Assembly (NCBI GenBank): GCA_017410455.1
Contig: JAFQQT010000037.1
Coordinates: 1-64,000, forward strand
Source of the DNA: Clostridia bacterium
GTDB taxonomy: Bacteria > Bacillota > Clostridia > Christensenellales > Aristaeellaceae
Direction: 5' to 3'
DNA: 64,000 bases
Shown: positions 34,515 to 43,351 of the stretch, piece after piece
Numbering within the stretch: position 1 is the stretch's first letter
Layout: every line of letters begins with the position of its first letter
Program-made: the position numbers and the translations under genes
The notes under the pieces: generated by a model
Seen by the model: only the letters and a program-made list of their open reading frames with translations
Told to the model about the DNA's origin: nothing
The model's database searches: none

Positions 34515-36500
34515 TCAGCGCTCGTAGAGCCAGTGGATATCGGTACACACGCCTGCGTCGTTGAGGATGTAGTCCAGCTGCCAGACGTGCATGTCGGGCG
34601 TGCCCGTGCGGTAGCGGATGATCTTTCCGCCGTCCTCCTGCACGTAGATCTTGCCCTTGTCGCTGCTGTCCACGTCATGATAGAGGCCGCGGTTGCCCGA
34701 GGGGCTGGTGACCTGGCCATAATCGCGGAACTTGGCCGTGATCTCCGCCTCCTTCATGCCGATGGCGGTGCCGCGCGGCGCGCTCAGGGCGTTGCTGGTC
34801 AGCCAGACCTCCGCCAGCAGCCAGCCGGTTTTGGTCTTCATGAAGGTGACATAGCCCCAGTCATAGGTGTAGCGGACGCACTCGCCGTCGATGCCATAGA
34901 GCCACACGCTCTCCTTGCCCTTGCCCTCGCCATACTGGCGCAGGAAGGCTTCCTGCGTGGTCGTGCCGACCTTCAGGTCAGCGATGACGTCCTCGGTGCA
35001 GTACACCTTCTGCGCCTTGGTGCGCAGGTTCAGCTTGATCTCCACTTCCTTCATGTTGCCCTGCTTGCCGTATCCGTTGACGGACACTGCGCGCAGCCAG
35101 TTGTAGCCGTTGGTGGCCATGACGATGGGTTCGCCGGTGTAGATGGGGCTGTCCGCATCGGGGATGGAGCCGTCGATGGTGTAGTAGATGGTGATGTCCT
35201 GGGCGACGGGATCGTCCTTCTGGGCGGCGTAGCCGGGATTCTTCTCCAGCTCCTCATCGCTCAGGGAACCGGGCCAGAGCCTGACATTCTTCCTGGCGGA
35301 GTCATAGGTGCCCGGGGCCAGGTTCGCGTCGGGCTGCAGGGGCGTGGGCATGTAGATCTGGTAGGTCAGGCGCAGCGGATCGCTGACCAGATCGCCCTCC
35401 ACGGCCACGGCGCGCAGCTCCCACTCGCCCTCGCCCAGTTCGATCGGGCCGGTATACTCCAGGCCATCCTCCGGCAGGGTCGCCAGGGGATCGAAGGTGT
35501 ACAGGATGCTGCACTCCTGGGTCTGGGACAGCACCAGGGTCATCTTCTGCGTGTAGTAGCCCGCGCTCACGTCCACCGTGGGCACGGTGGGGAGGATCTC
35601 CAGGCGCTGGGCGCGGAAGGTGGCCTGCCCCGTCTTCTGGTAGGCCGTCTGCAGGAGTGCGGCTGCCTCGGCGCCCCGGTCCAGCTCCAGCAGCACACGC
35701 ACCTGGGCGCGGTAGGCGTCGGCGGACTTCTCATCCACCGTCGTGTACACATAGGCGTACACTTCCTCTGCGGCCAGCAGATCGCCCATGGCCTCGTAGG
35801 CTTCACCCAGCTGCAGCAGGCCCGTCAGATTGGGTTCGCCGCTCTCCTTGTCCTTGGCGCGGGCGGCGGTGAAGTATTCAATGGCGCGCTCCACCTCGCC
35901 CCGGTCGAAGCACTCGCCGCCCACCTGCCACATGGCCTTTGCGGAGGCGTCGCGCCCCCAGCGGGCCACCAGCACCTGGCCGGTCTCCGTGTTGCGCAGG
36001 AAGAGCAGGAAGCCCAGCGTTGCCGCGATGGCCAGCACGAACGCCGCGATGCCCACATGAGCCCAGTTCACCGCCCGCTGATAGCTGATATGGCGCTGCA
36101 GGCGGGAGCGGCGGGCGCGCATCTGCCCCTGAACGACATGGCTGGGCTCCGCCTGGCGGAACTCCTCGTCATCCAGCACCTGGCGCATCAGGATTTCCTC
36201 TTCGTCGCCCAGGTAGTGGCCGGTGCTGCTCAGGCTCTCGCTGCTGCCGTAGAGTTCGCCGGTGCTCTCGGGGGTCTGGGGCGGCAGGGGGTCCTCAAAG
36301 GCGCGGCTGGCGCCCCCTCTGCGGCGGCGGCGCGGTTCCTCTGCCGGCGCTTCCTTCCCGCGCAGGTGCCTTCCCTGCCGGAAGCGCATCAGCTCCTCCT
36401 CGCCATCCGCCACCTGCACATCCTGCTCCAGCAGCGTTCCGTCATAGACGCATACGACCTTGTCGTCATCGTTGTACCGGCCGCACAAAGGGCACAGCAT
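34515..36500 (-). CDS. zinc-ribbon, TPR and chitobiase-C-like membrane protein
   Basis: 661 residues. An N-terminal zinc-ribbon start (MLCPLCGRYNDDDKVVC), a long charged linker with RRRRRG, one membrane helix (about residues 150-170, IAAFVLAIAATLGFLLFL), then TPR-like repeats (FDRGEVERAIEYFTAARA, LGEAYEAMGDLLAAEEVY), then two segments like the CHB_HEX_C domain (SILYTFDPLATLPEDGLEYT and ITIYYTIDGSIPDADSPIYT). A C-terminal domain of unknown fold follows. It is probably anchored with the TPR and beta domains outside. Downstream partner of the HD gene (20-base gap). Function unknown, possibly envelope-related. Confidence 0.72.
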   Translation of the reverse strand: MLCPLCGRYNDDDKVVCVYDGTLLEQDVQVADGEEELMRFRQGRHLRGKEAPAEEPRRRRRGGASRAFEDPLPPQTPESTGELYGSSESLSSTGHYLGDEEEILMRQVLDDEEFRQAEPSHVVQGQMRARRSRLQRHISYQRAVNWAHVGIAAFVLAIAATLGFLLFLRNTETGQVLVARWGRDASAKAMWQVGGECFDRGEVERAIEYFTAARAKDKESGEPNLTGLLQLGEAYEAMGDLLAAEEVYAYVYTTVDEKSADAYRAQVRVLLELDRGAEAAALLQTAYQKTGQATFRAQRLEILPTVPTVDVSAGYYTQKMTLVLSQTQECSILYTFDPLATLPEDGLEYTGPIELGEGEWELRAVAVEGDLVSDPLRLTYQIYMPTPLQPDANLAPGTYDSARKNVRLWPGSLSDEELEKNPGYAAQKDDPVAQDITIYYTIDGSIPDADSPIYTGEPIVMATNGYNWLRAVSVNGYGKQGNMKEVEIKLNLRTKAQKVYCTEDVIADLKVGTTTQEAFLRQYGEGKGKESVWLYGIDGECVRYTYDWGYVTFMKTKTGWLLAEVWLTSNALSAPRGTAIGMKEAEITAKFRDYGQVTSPSGNRGLYHDVDSSDKGKIYVQEDGGKIIRYRTGTPDMHVWQLDYILNDAGVCTDIHWLYER

Positions 36501-36520
36501 CGCCCCTCACCTCCCGTATA

Positions 36521-37213
36521 TCACAGTTGCTCTGCTGCATCCGCGGCAGGGCTGTTGTTGTTGATGCTCTGCCCGTTGATGACCAGGTCAAAGCTGCAGC
36601 GCAGGAACGCTGCCGCCTGCTCGCACATGACGATGCGGCTCATGTAGATCTGCAGGTACTCCATCACCGAGGAGGTCTCGTCCATGGTCAGCTCATGGCG
36701 GATCACGCGGTTCTTGCGGTCCACGCTGACGTGGTTCTCCTGAATGGCGAAGTTGACCCGGTCGTGGATGTCGGTCATGTCGGGCTTGCCGTTGCGCACG
36801 CGGCTCTTGTGGGCGTCGGACTTGTCGCCCAGGGCCAGCGCGGCGCTCACGGCGCTGGAGATGAAGCCGCTCTGCTCCTCGTGGTTGCCCACGGCGGTGA
36901 TGATCTCCATCACGTCCGCCAGCTCCATCCCCGTTTCGCGCAGGATCGGCAGCAGGAGCGTCGCCCCCAGGGGGCCGTGGTCGTGGCGGTTGACGGAGTT
37001 GCCCACGTCATGCACCCAGCCGGCGATAGCCGCCAGCTCCACCTCCCGGGGGGAATACCCCAGCGCCCGGAGGATGCCGCTGGCCGTGCGGCTCACATAG
37101 CTGACATGGCGCGGCCCATGCTCGGTATAGCCCATGGCCTCCAGATACCGGTTCCCCGCGCGGATCAGCACGCGGATGGCCTCGTTCTGCCTGATATCCT
37201 GCAAAGTAATCAT
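36521..37213 (-). CDS. HD-domain phosphohydrolase
   Basis: 230 residues. HD motifs in order: HGPRHVSYV, then WVHDVGNSVNRHDHG with the His-Asp pair, then GNHEEQSG, and Asp in DKSDAHK. HD hydrolases of this kind act on nucleotides or cyclic dinucleotides; the substrate cannot be told. ATG 37213 behind AGGGGG. It is separated by 20 bases from the zinc-ribbon/TPR gene, so they are one operon. Confidence 0.82.
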   Translation of the reverse strand: MITLQDIRQNEAIRVLIRAGNRYLEAMGYTEHGPRHVSYVSRTASGILRALGYSPREVELAAIAGWVHDVGNSVNRHDHGPLGATLLLPILRETGMELADVMEIITAVGNHEEQSGFISSAVSAALALGDKSDAHKSRVRNGKPDMTDIHDRVNFAIQENHVSVDRKNRVIRHELTMDETSSVMEYLQIYMSRIVMCEQAAAFLRCSFDLVINGQSINNNSPAADAAEQL

Positions 37214-37230
37214 AGCGACCCCCTGAAAGG

Positions 37231-37325
37231 AATTCTTAATTCGTAATTCTTAATTCTTAACCGGTCTGGTGTCACGAGTGTGGAATCCTGCTCAATTAAG
37301 CATTACGCATTAAGCATAAAGAATT
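37231..37325. repeat. AT-rich intergenic repeat cluster
   Basis: Repeated AATTCTTAATTCGTAATTCT and related units, then AAGCATTACGCATTAAGCAT. The block is strikingly AT-rich against the GC-rich flanks and looks like a dispersed intergenic repeat; a short relative (AATTCCGAATTCCAAATTCC) is at 57851. Confidence 0.5.
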
Positions 37326-37330
37326 CACCT

Positions 37331-38170
37331 TCACTCGTCCCCTTCCATGGCACGCAGCGCCTCATACTCCGCGTCCTCGAAGAACTCGCGCTTGGGCGCC
37401 TCGCCGCCCAGGGCCTCGATGGCGCTGCGCAGCTCGATGAAATCCATGTAGGAGCACTTGTTGTCGTTGGCAGCGTCCATCAGCACGGGCAGGGCGCGGT
37501 CGTCGCCCAGCTTGCCCAGATAGCTGCCAAAGAGGGCGCGGCGGTTGGGGTTCTCCCTGAACAAACGAACGGCAAGGTCAAAAACCTGCTGCGGGCCGGG
37601 ATAATTCACAAGAATATCAAGGAAGGCCTCCTGACCGGCGGCGTTGGCATGGGGCAGCTCCTGCAGGATGGGCTGCACCACGGCCTTGCCCATGTCGCGC
37701 AGGCTGTCCAGGGCGTTGTCGGCCAGGTCGTCGTGGGCGTCGCGCTCCAGCTGCCACTGGATGTAGAGCATCTTGGGCAGGGTGGACTCCATCTCGCGGA
37801 GCAGGCCGATGGCCGTCATGCGGGCCTCCTCGGTCACGCTGTCGTCCTCATCCCTGAGCAGGGCCAGCAGGCGGCGCTCGCAGGGCTTGCCCACGGCGGT
37901 GATCTGCTCCAGGAGCAGATCCGGCACGGGGATTTCCTTGCGGCAGTACTCGCACATCCAGTCCACCAGATCCTTCGCGTCCTCGAACTGGGTGAAGTAC
38001 GCCCCGGGCGTCACGCCGTCCAGCCAGCGGGCGGGCGTGTTGAGGAACATCATGTAGATGCGGGGCATATCCGCTTCCATGGCGTCATAGTTGCGGTATT
38101 CGCTGGCATGATCCCTGGCCCATTTCGCCATGAAATCAGCAAACTTATCATCAAAGTTGATGCACTTCAT
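37331..38170 (-). CDS. HEAT-repeat-like protein
   Basis: 279 residues, all helical, starting MKCINFDDKFADFMAKWARD. Helical pairs resemble HEAT repeats (ALLRDEDDSVTEEARMTAIG, ILVNYPGPQQVFDLAVRLFR, LGDDRALPVLMDAANDN). Such proteins usually act as binding scaffolds. The start codon overlaps the stop of the upstream TPR gene as TGATG, so translation is coupled. No catalytic motif. Confidence 0.72.
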   Translation of the reverse strand: MKCINFDDKFADFMAKWARDHASEYRNYDAMEADMPRIYMMFLNTPARWLDGVTPGAYFTQFEDAKDLVDWMCEYCRKEIPVPDLLLEQITAVGKPCERRLLALLRDEDDSVTEEARMTAIGLLREMESTLPKMLYIQWQLERDAHDDLADNALDSLRDMGKAVVQPILQELPHANAAGQEAFLDILVNYPGPQQVFDLAVRLFRENPNRRALFGSYLGKLGDDRALPVLMDAANDNKCSYMDFIELRSAIEALGGEAPKREFFEDAEYEALRAMEGDE

Positions 38171-39822
38171 CAGGGTTCTCCTTCTCCGGTATTGCCGGTA
38201 TCTTTCTCCATTGTGGCCATGAAGCGGCCGACCAGGCGGCGGAAATGGCGCATGGGCAGGTGTACGGCGTGCATCTCGCGGTCCGCCTCCTCGCTCCGGC
38301 CCTGCTTCCACAGCCAGAGAGTGAGCAGCATGTGACCCCAGCAGCGCTGGAGCCCGGTGGCGGCCTCCTGCTGTTCGCTGGCGGTCAGCGTGGGCCAGAG
38401 ATCCGCCGCGAAGACCACGATCTCGCTCACGCAGCCGTAGCGGGCAGCAACGCGCAGAAGCACCGGTAAAAAGCAGCGCCACGTACGCTGGGCCAGGCTG
38501 CGCGTTTCCTGATGGAACTGCAGCGTGCCATACCGCCCGCCCACCAGGGCAAAGAGGGGTTCGCGGTGGTTCAGGTCGGACAGGCGCATCAGCGCCTGCT
38601 GGCGCAGCGGTTCCTCCAGATCCGGGCGGGCGACAATCTGCCGCAGCCACCGGATCTCCGCGTCCCGGTCCGGCTGACCGGCCACCGCGGACAGCGCCTG
38701 CTGCCGCACCTCCGGCTCCCCGGAGGTGATGCACCACTCCAGGGCGTTGTATGCCTCGCTCCCCCACCGGAAGAGCGCCTCCGCCTGCATCAGCCGCTCA
38801 GGATGGCGCACCATCTCCGGCGCGGGCATCTGTCCCCGTTGCGGCATGAACCGTTCCCCGGCCTGCGACCAGGCCAGCAGCGCCGCCGCCTCGCAGTCCG
38901 TCGGGTCAATGGCCAGGATCTGTTTGAAGAGCTCCCGCGCCTCCCCGTGGCGCCCCGCCATCCATTCCATGCGCGCCCTGGCGTGCAGAAGCGGGATCCT
39001 GTGGGGCATGCGTCCGAGGCGGTCCCGCAGGTAGGCCTTCAGCTCCGGCCAGGCCAGCAGCAATTCCGCCGTGGAGCAGAAGCACATCTCCATCTCCGGC
39101 GAAACGCACAGCTTTGCCGCCATGCGCAGCACGCCCCGGGCCGCGCGGGGGCGCTCCATCTGGTACAGCAGCGCCGCCATGGCGCATGCCGCCCGGGCGT
39201 TGTCCGGCTCGGCCTTCATCGCCCGCGCCAGGCACTTCACAGCCTCCTGGCTTTGTTCATTCATCAGGTACATCAGGGACAGGGTGATCAGCAGTTCCGC
39301 CTTGCAGCTGCTCAGGCGGACGGCCCGGCGCAGGCGGCGCAGACCCAGCTCCCGCTGCCCGGTGTGCAGGGCGATCATCGCCCGCTGGCTCAGCAGCGCC
39401 ACCCGATGGGGTTCCTCCTGGCCGACTTCCTCCGCCATGGCCTGCAGCATCTCCCGCCCGGCGTCCGCCTCCGGTGACCAGGGCGAAGCGTTCAGCAGAT
39501 AATACAGGCAGTCTTCCGCCAGGCCCCGCTTCCCCTGCGCGGACAGGCAGCGCGCCATGTCCAGCCAGGCGGCGGGCGGAGCGTCCTGCCGGGAGATGAC
39601 CTGCGCCAGCACGACCCCTGCCGCCTCCCAGCAGGCCATCTGCCGCAGTTCCGCAGCCAGTGCCTGCCAGGATGCAGCCGTGTCGTCCTGCATGGCCGCC
39701 CTGCGCACCAGCGAGAGCGACTCCAGCACCTGGCCGCGGCGGCGGTAATCCCGCGCAGTGGCCCGGAGGCGCACGCCCGACATCCGGAAGGGCATCACCC
39801 GGCTCTGTTCACGTTCCTTCAT
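38170..39822 (-). CDS. TPR-repeat protein
   Basis: 550 residues, all helical, with TPR units through the first 330 residues such as SLVRRAAMQDDTAASWQALA, VKCLARAMKAEPDNARAACA and RELFKQILAIDPTDCEAAAL. The second half (QALMRLSDLNHREPLFALVG onward) is less repetitive. No membrane segment. Start is ATG 39822 behind CGGAGG. It lies 16 bases after hslO and runs directly into the HEAT-repeat gene. Probable partner of that protein; role unknown. Confidence 0.75.
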   Translation of the reverse strand: MKEREQSRVMPFRMSGVRLRATARDYRRRGQVLESLSLVRRAAMQDDTAASWQALAAELRQMACWEAAGVVLAQVISRQDAPPAAWLDMARCLSAQGKRGLAEDCLYYLLNASPWSPEADAGREMLQAMAEEVGQEEPHRVALLSQRAMIALHTGQRELGLRRLRRAVRLSSCKAELLITLSLMYLMNEQSQEAVKCLARAMKAEPDNARAACAMAALLYQMERPRAARGVLRMAAKLCVSPEMEMCFCSTAELLLAWPELKAYLRDRLGRMPHRIPLLHARARMEWMAGRHGEARELFKQILAIDPTDCEAAALLAWSQAGERFMPQRGQMPAPEMVRHPERLMQAEALFRWGSEAYNALEWCITSGEPEVRQQALSAVAGQPDRDAEIRWLRQIVARPDLEEPLRQQALMRLSDLNHREPLFALVGGRYGTLQFHQETRSLAQRTWRCFLPVLLRVAARYGCVSEIVVFAADLWPTLTASEQQEAATGLQRCWGHMLLTLWLWKQGRSEEADREMHAVHLPMRHFRRLVGRFMATMEKDTGNTGEGEP

Positions 39823-39837
39823 CAAAATCCTCCGGGG

Positions 39838-40752
39838 TCACGCGCGGGTCGCCTGCTCCAGCAGATCCCGCAGATCGGCGGTGGAGAAGGCATACTTGCT
39901 GTGGCAGAAGTGGCAGCCCAGCTCCGCGCCGGTATCCTCGTCGATGATGCCCTGCAGTTCACGGCGGCCCAGGCTGATGAGGGCCTTCTCCATGCGGTGG
40001 CGGCTGCAGGAGCAGTGGTAGCGCAGGGGCGTACGGTCCAGCACCTGCAGGTCCATGCCCTGGAACCAGCCCTCCAGCAGCTCCTCCTTGGGGGCGAAGG
40101 TCATTTCGCGCGAAAGGTCGGCAAACATGGGGCTGCGCAGCTCGATCTGGTCGATCACCTCGTCCGGGCAGCCGGGCAGGGGCTGAATGAGCAGACCGCC
40201 GGCCTTGAGCACCGCATCGCCGGAAACCAGCACGCCCAGGGCCACCAGGGAGGGGCTCTGCTCGGACACAGTGTAGTAATTGGCAAAGTCGATGCCCAGC
40301 TCGCCCGAGACCAGCTCGATCTGGCCGATGTAGGGCTCTCTCAGCCCCAGGTCCTTGATGACAGTCATGAAGCCGTCCCTGCCGATGGCGCTGCCCACGT
40401 CCAGCTTGCCGTCGGGGCGGGCGGGCAGCTCCACCTGCGGGTCATCGGCACAGACCTTGATATCGCCGTGGTCGCCCACCGCCGTCAGGGTGCCCATGGG
40501 GCCGCCGCCCTTGATGTTGACGGTGACGGACTCACGCTCGCCCTTCATCATCACGCTCAGCATGCTGGTGGCGGTCATCAGGCGGCCCATCGCCGCGGTG
40601 CACACCGGGGTGGCGTTGTGGATGTCCGCCGCCCGCTGCACCATGGCAGTGGTTTCGCACATCATCACGCGCACCTGTCCGCCGCACAGGGTCATGCGGA
40701 TCATCTCGTCGCCTTCGCGGCGCTCCATCAGTTCCTTGCGTTCAGCATCCAT
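39838..40752 (-). CDS. hslO: redox-regulated chaperone Hsp33
   Basis: 304 residues, standard length. Hsp33 is a holdase chaperone activated when oxidation releases zinc from four cysteines. The zinc site is visible as CSC (in RYHCSCSRHRME) and CHFC (in GCHFCHSKYAF) near the C-terminus. The N-terminal domain shows the family's FANYYTVSEQSPSLVALGVL. Follows the methyltransferase gene by 39 bases. Identification is secure. Confidence 0.95.
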   Translation of the reverse strand: MDAERKELMERREGDEMIRMTLCGGQVRVMMCETTAMVQRAADIHNATPVCTAAMGRLMTATSMLSVMMKGERESVTVNIKGGGPMGTLTAVGDHGDIKVCADDPQVELPARPDGKLDVGSAIGRDGFMTVIKDLGLREPYIGQIELVSGELGIDFANYYTVSEQSPSLVALGVLVSGDAVLKAGGLLIQPLPGCPDEVIDQIELRSPMFADLSREMTFAPKEELLEGWFQGMDLQVLDRTPLRYHCSCSRHRMEKALISLGRRELQGIIDEDTGAELGCHFCHSKYAFSTADLRDLLEQATRA

Positions 40753-40791
40753 ATCTATGTTCTCCTTGCTCTGCTCATTCCGCCCCGGCGC

Positions 40792-41550
40792 TTACAGCTG
40801 CGGGAGGTCCTCCGGCTTGACAGCCACGATGTGCCAGCGCTGCTCGCCCTCGCGGGGAGCCTCCATGCGGCTGTTGCCGAAGACGCGCACACCGGTGAAG
40901 CCCGCCGCCTGCAGGAGCGTGCGCAGGTTCTCCGCCGTGTGGGCGCGCTGCTTCTGCTCCTCGTCGATGCGGCGGTAGCTGCCGTCCTTCTGCCGGACGA
41001 AGATGCACAGGTGCATGTCCAGCAGCCCCTTTGCCTTGTCCAGGCGGTTCTGCCACATGTAGGTGATCTGCCCGCGATCCTCGCAGATGAGCTGATCGCC
41101 CAGCATGTTTTCCAGCTTCCAGGGGGTCGATACGTCAAAGGCCAGCACCCCGCCGGGGCGCAGCGCATTGTACGCGCTGGTGAAGAAGGCCAGCACATCC
41201 TCATCCTGCAGGAGGTAGTTGACGCCATCGCAGGTGGCGATGACCGCGTCCATCTGCCGGTGCAGGTGGAGTCTGCGCATGTCCTGCTGCACAAAGGGGA
41301 TGCCCAGGCCCAGCTTGCGGGCCTTCTGCGCGCCGATCCACAGCATCTCCTGGGAAAGGTCAACGCCCGTCATCTGGTAACCCCGCCGGTTCAGCGGGAT
41401 GGTCAGGCTGGCGGTGCCGCAGGCGCACTCGCACACCTTGCCCCCCGCCACGCCGTGGGCCATCAGCAGCTCCCGGTAGAAGTCCGCCCAGCGCTCATAG
41501 TTGACGTCGTCCATGAGCTGATCATACACTTCAGCAAAACTCGTATACAT
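40792..41550 (-). CDS. class I SAM-dependent methyltransferase
   Basis: 252 residues. Motif I VCECACGTASLTIPLNRRGY, acidic loop GVDLSQEML, and post-I region IPFVQQDMRRL are seen, followed by TPWKLENMLGDQL and a beta-strand-rich C-terminal part. It belongs to the small-molecule methyltransferase group related to YodH/TehB-like proteins. ATG 41550, 8 bases after the SASP stop. The longer in-frame start at 41727 lies inside the SASP gene and is rejected. Substrate unknown. Confidence 0.82.
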   Translation of the reverse strand: MYTSFAEVYDQLMDDVNYERWADFYRELLMAHGVAGGKVCECACGTASLTIPLNRRGYQMTGVDLSQEMLWIGAQKARKLGLGIPFVQQDMRRLHLHRQMDAVIATCDGVNYLLQDEDVLAFFTSAYNALRPGGVLAFDVSTPWKLENMLGDQLICEDRGQITYMWQNRLDKAKGLLDMHLCIFVRQKDGSYRRIDEEQKQRAHTAENLRTLLQAAGFTGVRVFGNSRMEAPREGEQRWHIVAVKPEDLPQL

Positions 41551-41558
41551 CGGTGTGG

Positions 41559-41735
41559 TTAACTCCTGTCCTGGCGGCGGGCCGCGCCGGCAGAGCGCAT
41601 GGCGCCGCCGATGCGTCCGGCCTCCTGGGCGCTCAGCCCCGGCCAGCCGCATTCCAGCAGCCGCGGGATGAGCCCCAGGCGCTCCGCCGCCTGATATTTC
41701 CGTGTTGTCCTGTCCGTCAGCCGCCATGCCTGCAT
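41559..41735 (-). CDS. alpha/beta-type small acid-soluble spore protein
   Basis: 58 residues. The two SASP motifs are visible: KYQAAERLGLIPRLLECGW (like KYEIAEELGL...GW) and GLSAQEAGRIGGAMRS (like LTARE-G-IGG-M). These proteins coat spore DNA and protect it from UV and heat. It starts at ATG 41735 behind GGAGGG (six bases). The next gene downstream begins 8 bases after its stop. It lies inside a housekeeping-looking operon, so it may have an internal forespore promoter; I do not see a clear one. Too short for ordinary screening but the motifs are distinctive. Confidence 0.8.
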   Translation of the reverse strand: MQAWRLTDRTTRKYQAAERLGLIPRLLECGWPGLSAQEAGRIGGAMRSAGAARRQDRS

Positions 41736-41788
41736 GCGCCGCCCTCCACTCATTCAGATGCAGTCAGCATGCGTTCCGGCGGCGTTTT

Positions 41789-43060
41789 TCATTCCCCGGC
41801 GTCCTGGGAGGCATAGCCATTCTCCCAGGGGCGCAGCGGACGGGCCTCTTCCTCCTCGTCCTCGTCATCCTCCTCGGGATCGGCCAGGCCCTGGTTGACC
41901 TTCGCGCCCTCGATGCGGCTGTTGATGAACTTATCGAACTGCGCATTGGTGTAGCTGGCGGTGATGAAGCGGCTGAAGGCATAGCCGAAGAGCACATAGT
42001 ACATCAGCAGGATCATCGGGCCCCACACGCTGTTGATGAACAGCGCGCACGCCAGACCCAGCAGCACCGGCACGCAGTGCAGCAGGCGCAGGCCCACGCT
42101 CATGGGCAGGCGGCCCACGGCCAGGATCAGGCTGTTGCGGATCACCGTCCACACGCTCATCTGGTAGGTCACCAGCATCGGGTAGGCATAGGTGATGGCC
42201 AGGTACCAGATCACGCCCACCATCACGGGGATCATCTGGCCCAGGGTCAGCAGGATCTCCATCACCGCATTATCCGCCGGCTGCTCCCCGTAGAAGATCC
42301 AGCACAGGTACACCACGATGGGAATGATGGAGGTGATGCCGGAGAGCACCAGCGCGCCCTTCCAGTTCTCCTTCATCGCGTCCTTCATGTCCGACCAGAG
42401 GAAGGCGTGCTCATCGCGGGCCCAGTTTCGGGTCACATAGGCAACGCCCGAGGTCCAGGGGCCGGTGATGGCAATGCAGGGGATCAGCGCCAGCAGGGCC
42501 AGCATCAGCATGCTGCGGATCTGGTCGGCCGCGTTGGGGATGCCGGCAGCCGTGTCCGCCTCATCCTGGGCGATGAGGGCTGCCACATCCTCCGCCGTGT
42601 AGGTCAGCGCGCCCTCGTCCCGGGGCACCAGAACGGTTCCGTCCTCCATCCAGGTGCCCGTGGAGAGCAGGGCCAGGTCATCATCCACCTGATAGGCCGC
42701 ATCCAGCACATGCAGGAGCTCGATGTCATCGGTGGTGTAGGTGCGGGTGGAGCCATCGTCGGAGGTCACCAGCACAGAGCCGTCTTCCTGCACAGCGCCG
42801 GCATTGATCTCCAGCAGCATCGTGTCCACCATCGCCGGGCGGTTCATCTCCTCCAGGACATTTGTGTACAGCATGCCCAGCACCACCAGCGTGGGGATCC
42901 AGGGCAGCACATAGATCAGATTCAGGCGCATCAGGCCGCTCAGGCGGGTACGCAGCATCTCCCAGAACAGCTGCATGCGGGTGCGCGGCAGATCCTCGGG
43001 GTTGTAATCGCCCTTGCCGGACTTGCCGTAGTAGTAGTTGTTCATAAACTTGCCAAACAT
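41789..43060 (-). CDS. DUF624-type integral membrane protein with large extracellular insert
   Basis: 423 residues. An N-terminal amphipathic opening (MFGKFMNNYYYGKSGKGDYN), first membrane helix LIYVLPWIPTLVVLGMLYTN, then about 110 mostly polar residues (repeated EDGTVLV/DDGS-like strands), then five or so membrane helices (LMLALLALIPCIAITGPW, LVLSGITSIIPIVVYLCWIF, MIPVMVGVIWYLAITYAYPM and others) and an acidic tail. This is the YesL/DUF624 architecture with an insert. Its role is unknown; relatives sit by sugar transporters. First gene of the long minus-strand operon. Confidence 0.75.
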   Translation of the reverse strand: MFGKFMNNYYYGKSGKGDYNPEDLPRTRMQLFWEMLRTRLSGLMRLNLIYVLPWIPTLVVLGMLYTNVLEEMNRPAMVDTMLLEINAGAVQEDGSVLVTSDDGSTRTYTTDDIELLHVLDAAYQVDDDLALLSTGTWMEDGTVLVPRDEGALTYTAEDVAALIAQDEADTAAGIPNAADQIRSMLMLALLALIPCIAITGPWTSGVAYVTRNWARDEHAFLWSDMKDAMKENWKGALVLSGITSIIPIVVYLCWIFYGEQPADNAVMEILLTLGQMIPVMVGVIWYLAITYAYPMLVTYQMSVWTVIRNSLILAVGRLPMSVGLRLLHCVPVLLGLACALFINSVWGPMILLMYYVLFGYAFSRFITASYTNAQFDKFINSRIEGAKVNQGLADPEEDDEDEEEEARPLRPWENGYASQDAGE

Positions 43061-43351
43061 CGAAATAACCTCCTCGGTTCAAGTTTCGCCACCATTCGCC
43101 GCCATAGGCAGACGGAATCATCTTATTATATCACATGATGCCGGATTTGCAAAGGAGGCTTCGCCTCTTTTCTTCAACTTCGCCCGTTTTTCCCCTCGCC
43201 CTCTTTTGCCTTTCCGCATCCTTTGCAGGCGATGTCAAGTTTTCAAGAAATTTTGTCAAGAACACTTGACACGCCATCCATCCTGTGGTATGATACCACA
43301 TGTCAAGAACACTTGACACAATGACAAGCAAACTTGCAGGGAGGAATACAC
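43061..43351. other. 290-base gap: control region of the DUF6442/HTH operon
   Basis: AT-rich. Minus strand carries a likely promoter for the DUF624 gene near 43120-43135 (TATAAT). Plus strand holds the twin operators and promoter described separately. Confidence 0.6.
43254..43318 (+). promoter_or_regulatory. promoter bracketed by two identical 18-base operators
   Basis: TGTCAAGAACACTTGACA occurs at 43254-43271 and again, base for base, at 43301-43318. Each is a perfect 7-4-7 inverted repeat. The first supplies the -35 TTGACA (43266-43271), with a 17-base spacer to TATGAT (43289-43294); the second covers the start region. A weaker copy, TGACAAGCAAACTTGCA, is at 43322-43338, and a half site TGTCAAG at 43233. 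Confidence 0.9.

Noticed and set aside
43254..43338. CRISPR-like repeats
   Set aside because: The repeats are palindromic operators bracketing a promoter, too few and with no uniform spacers or cas genes.
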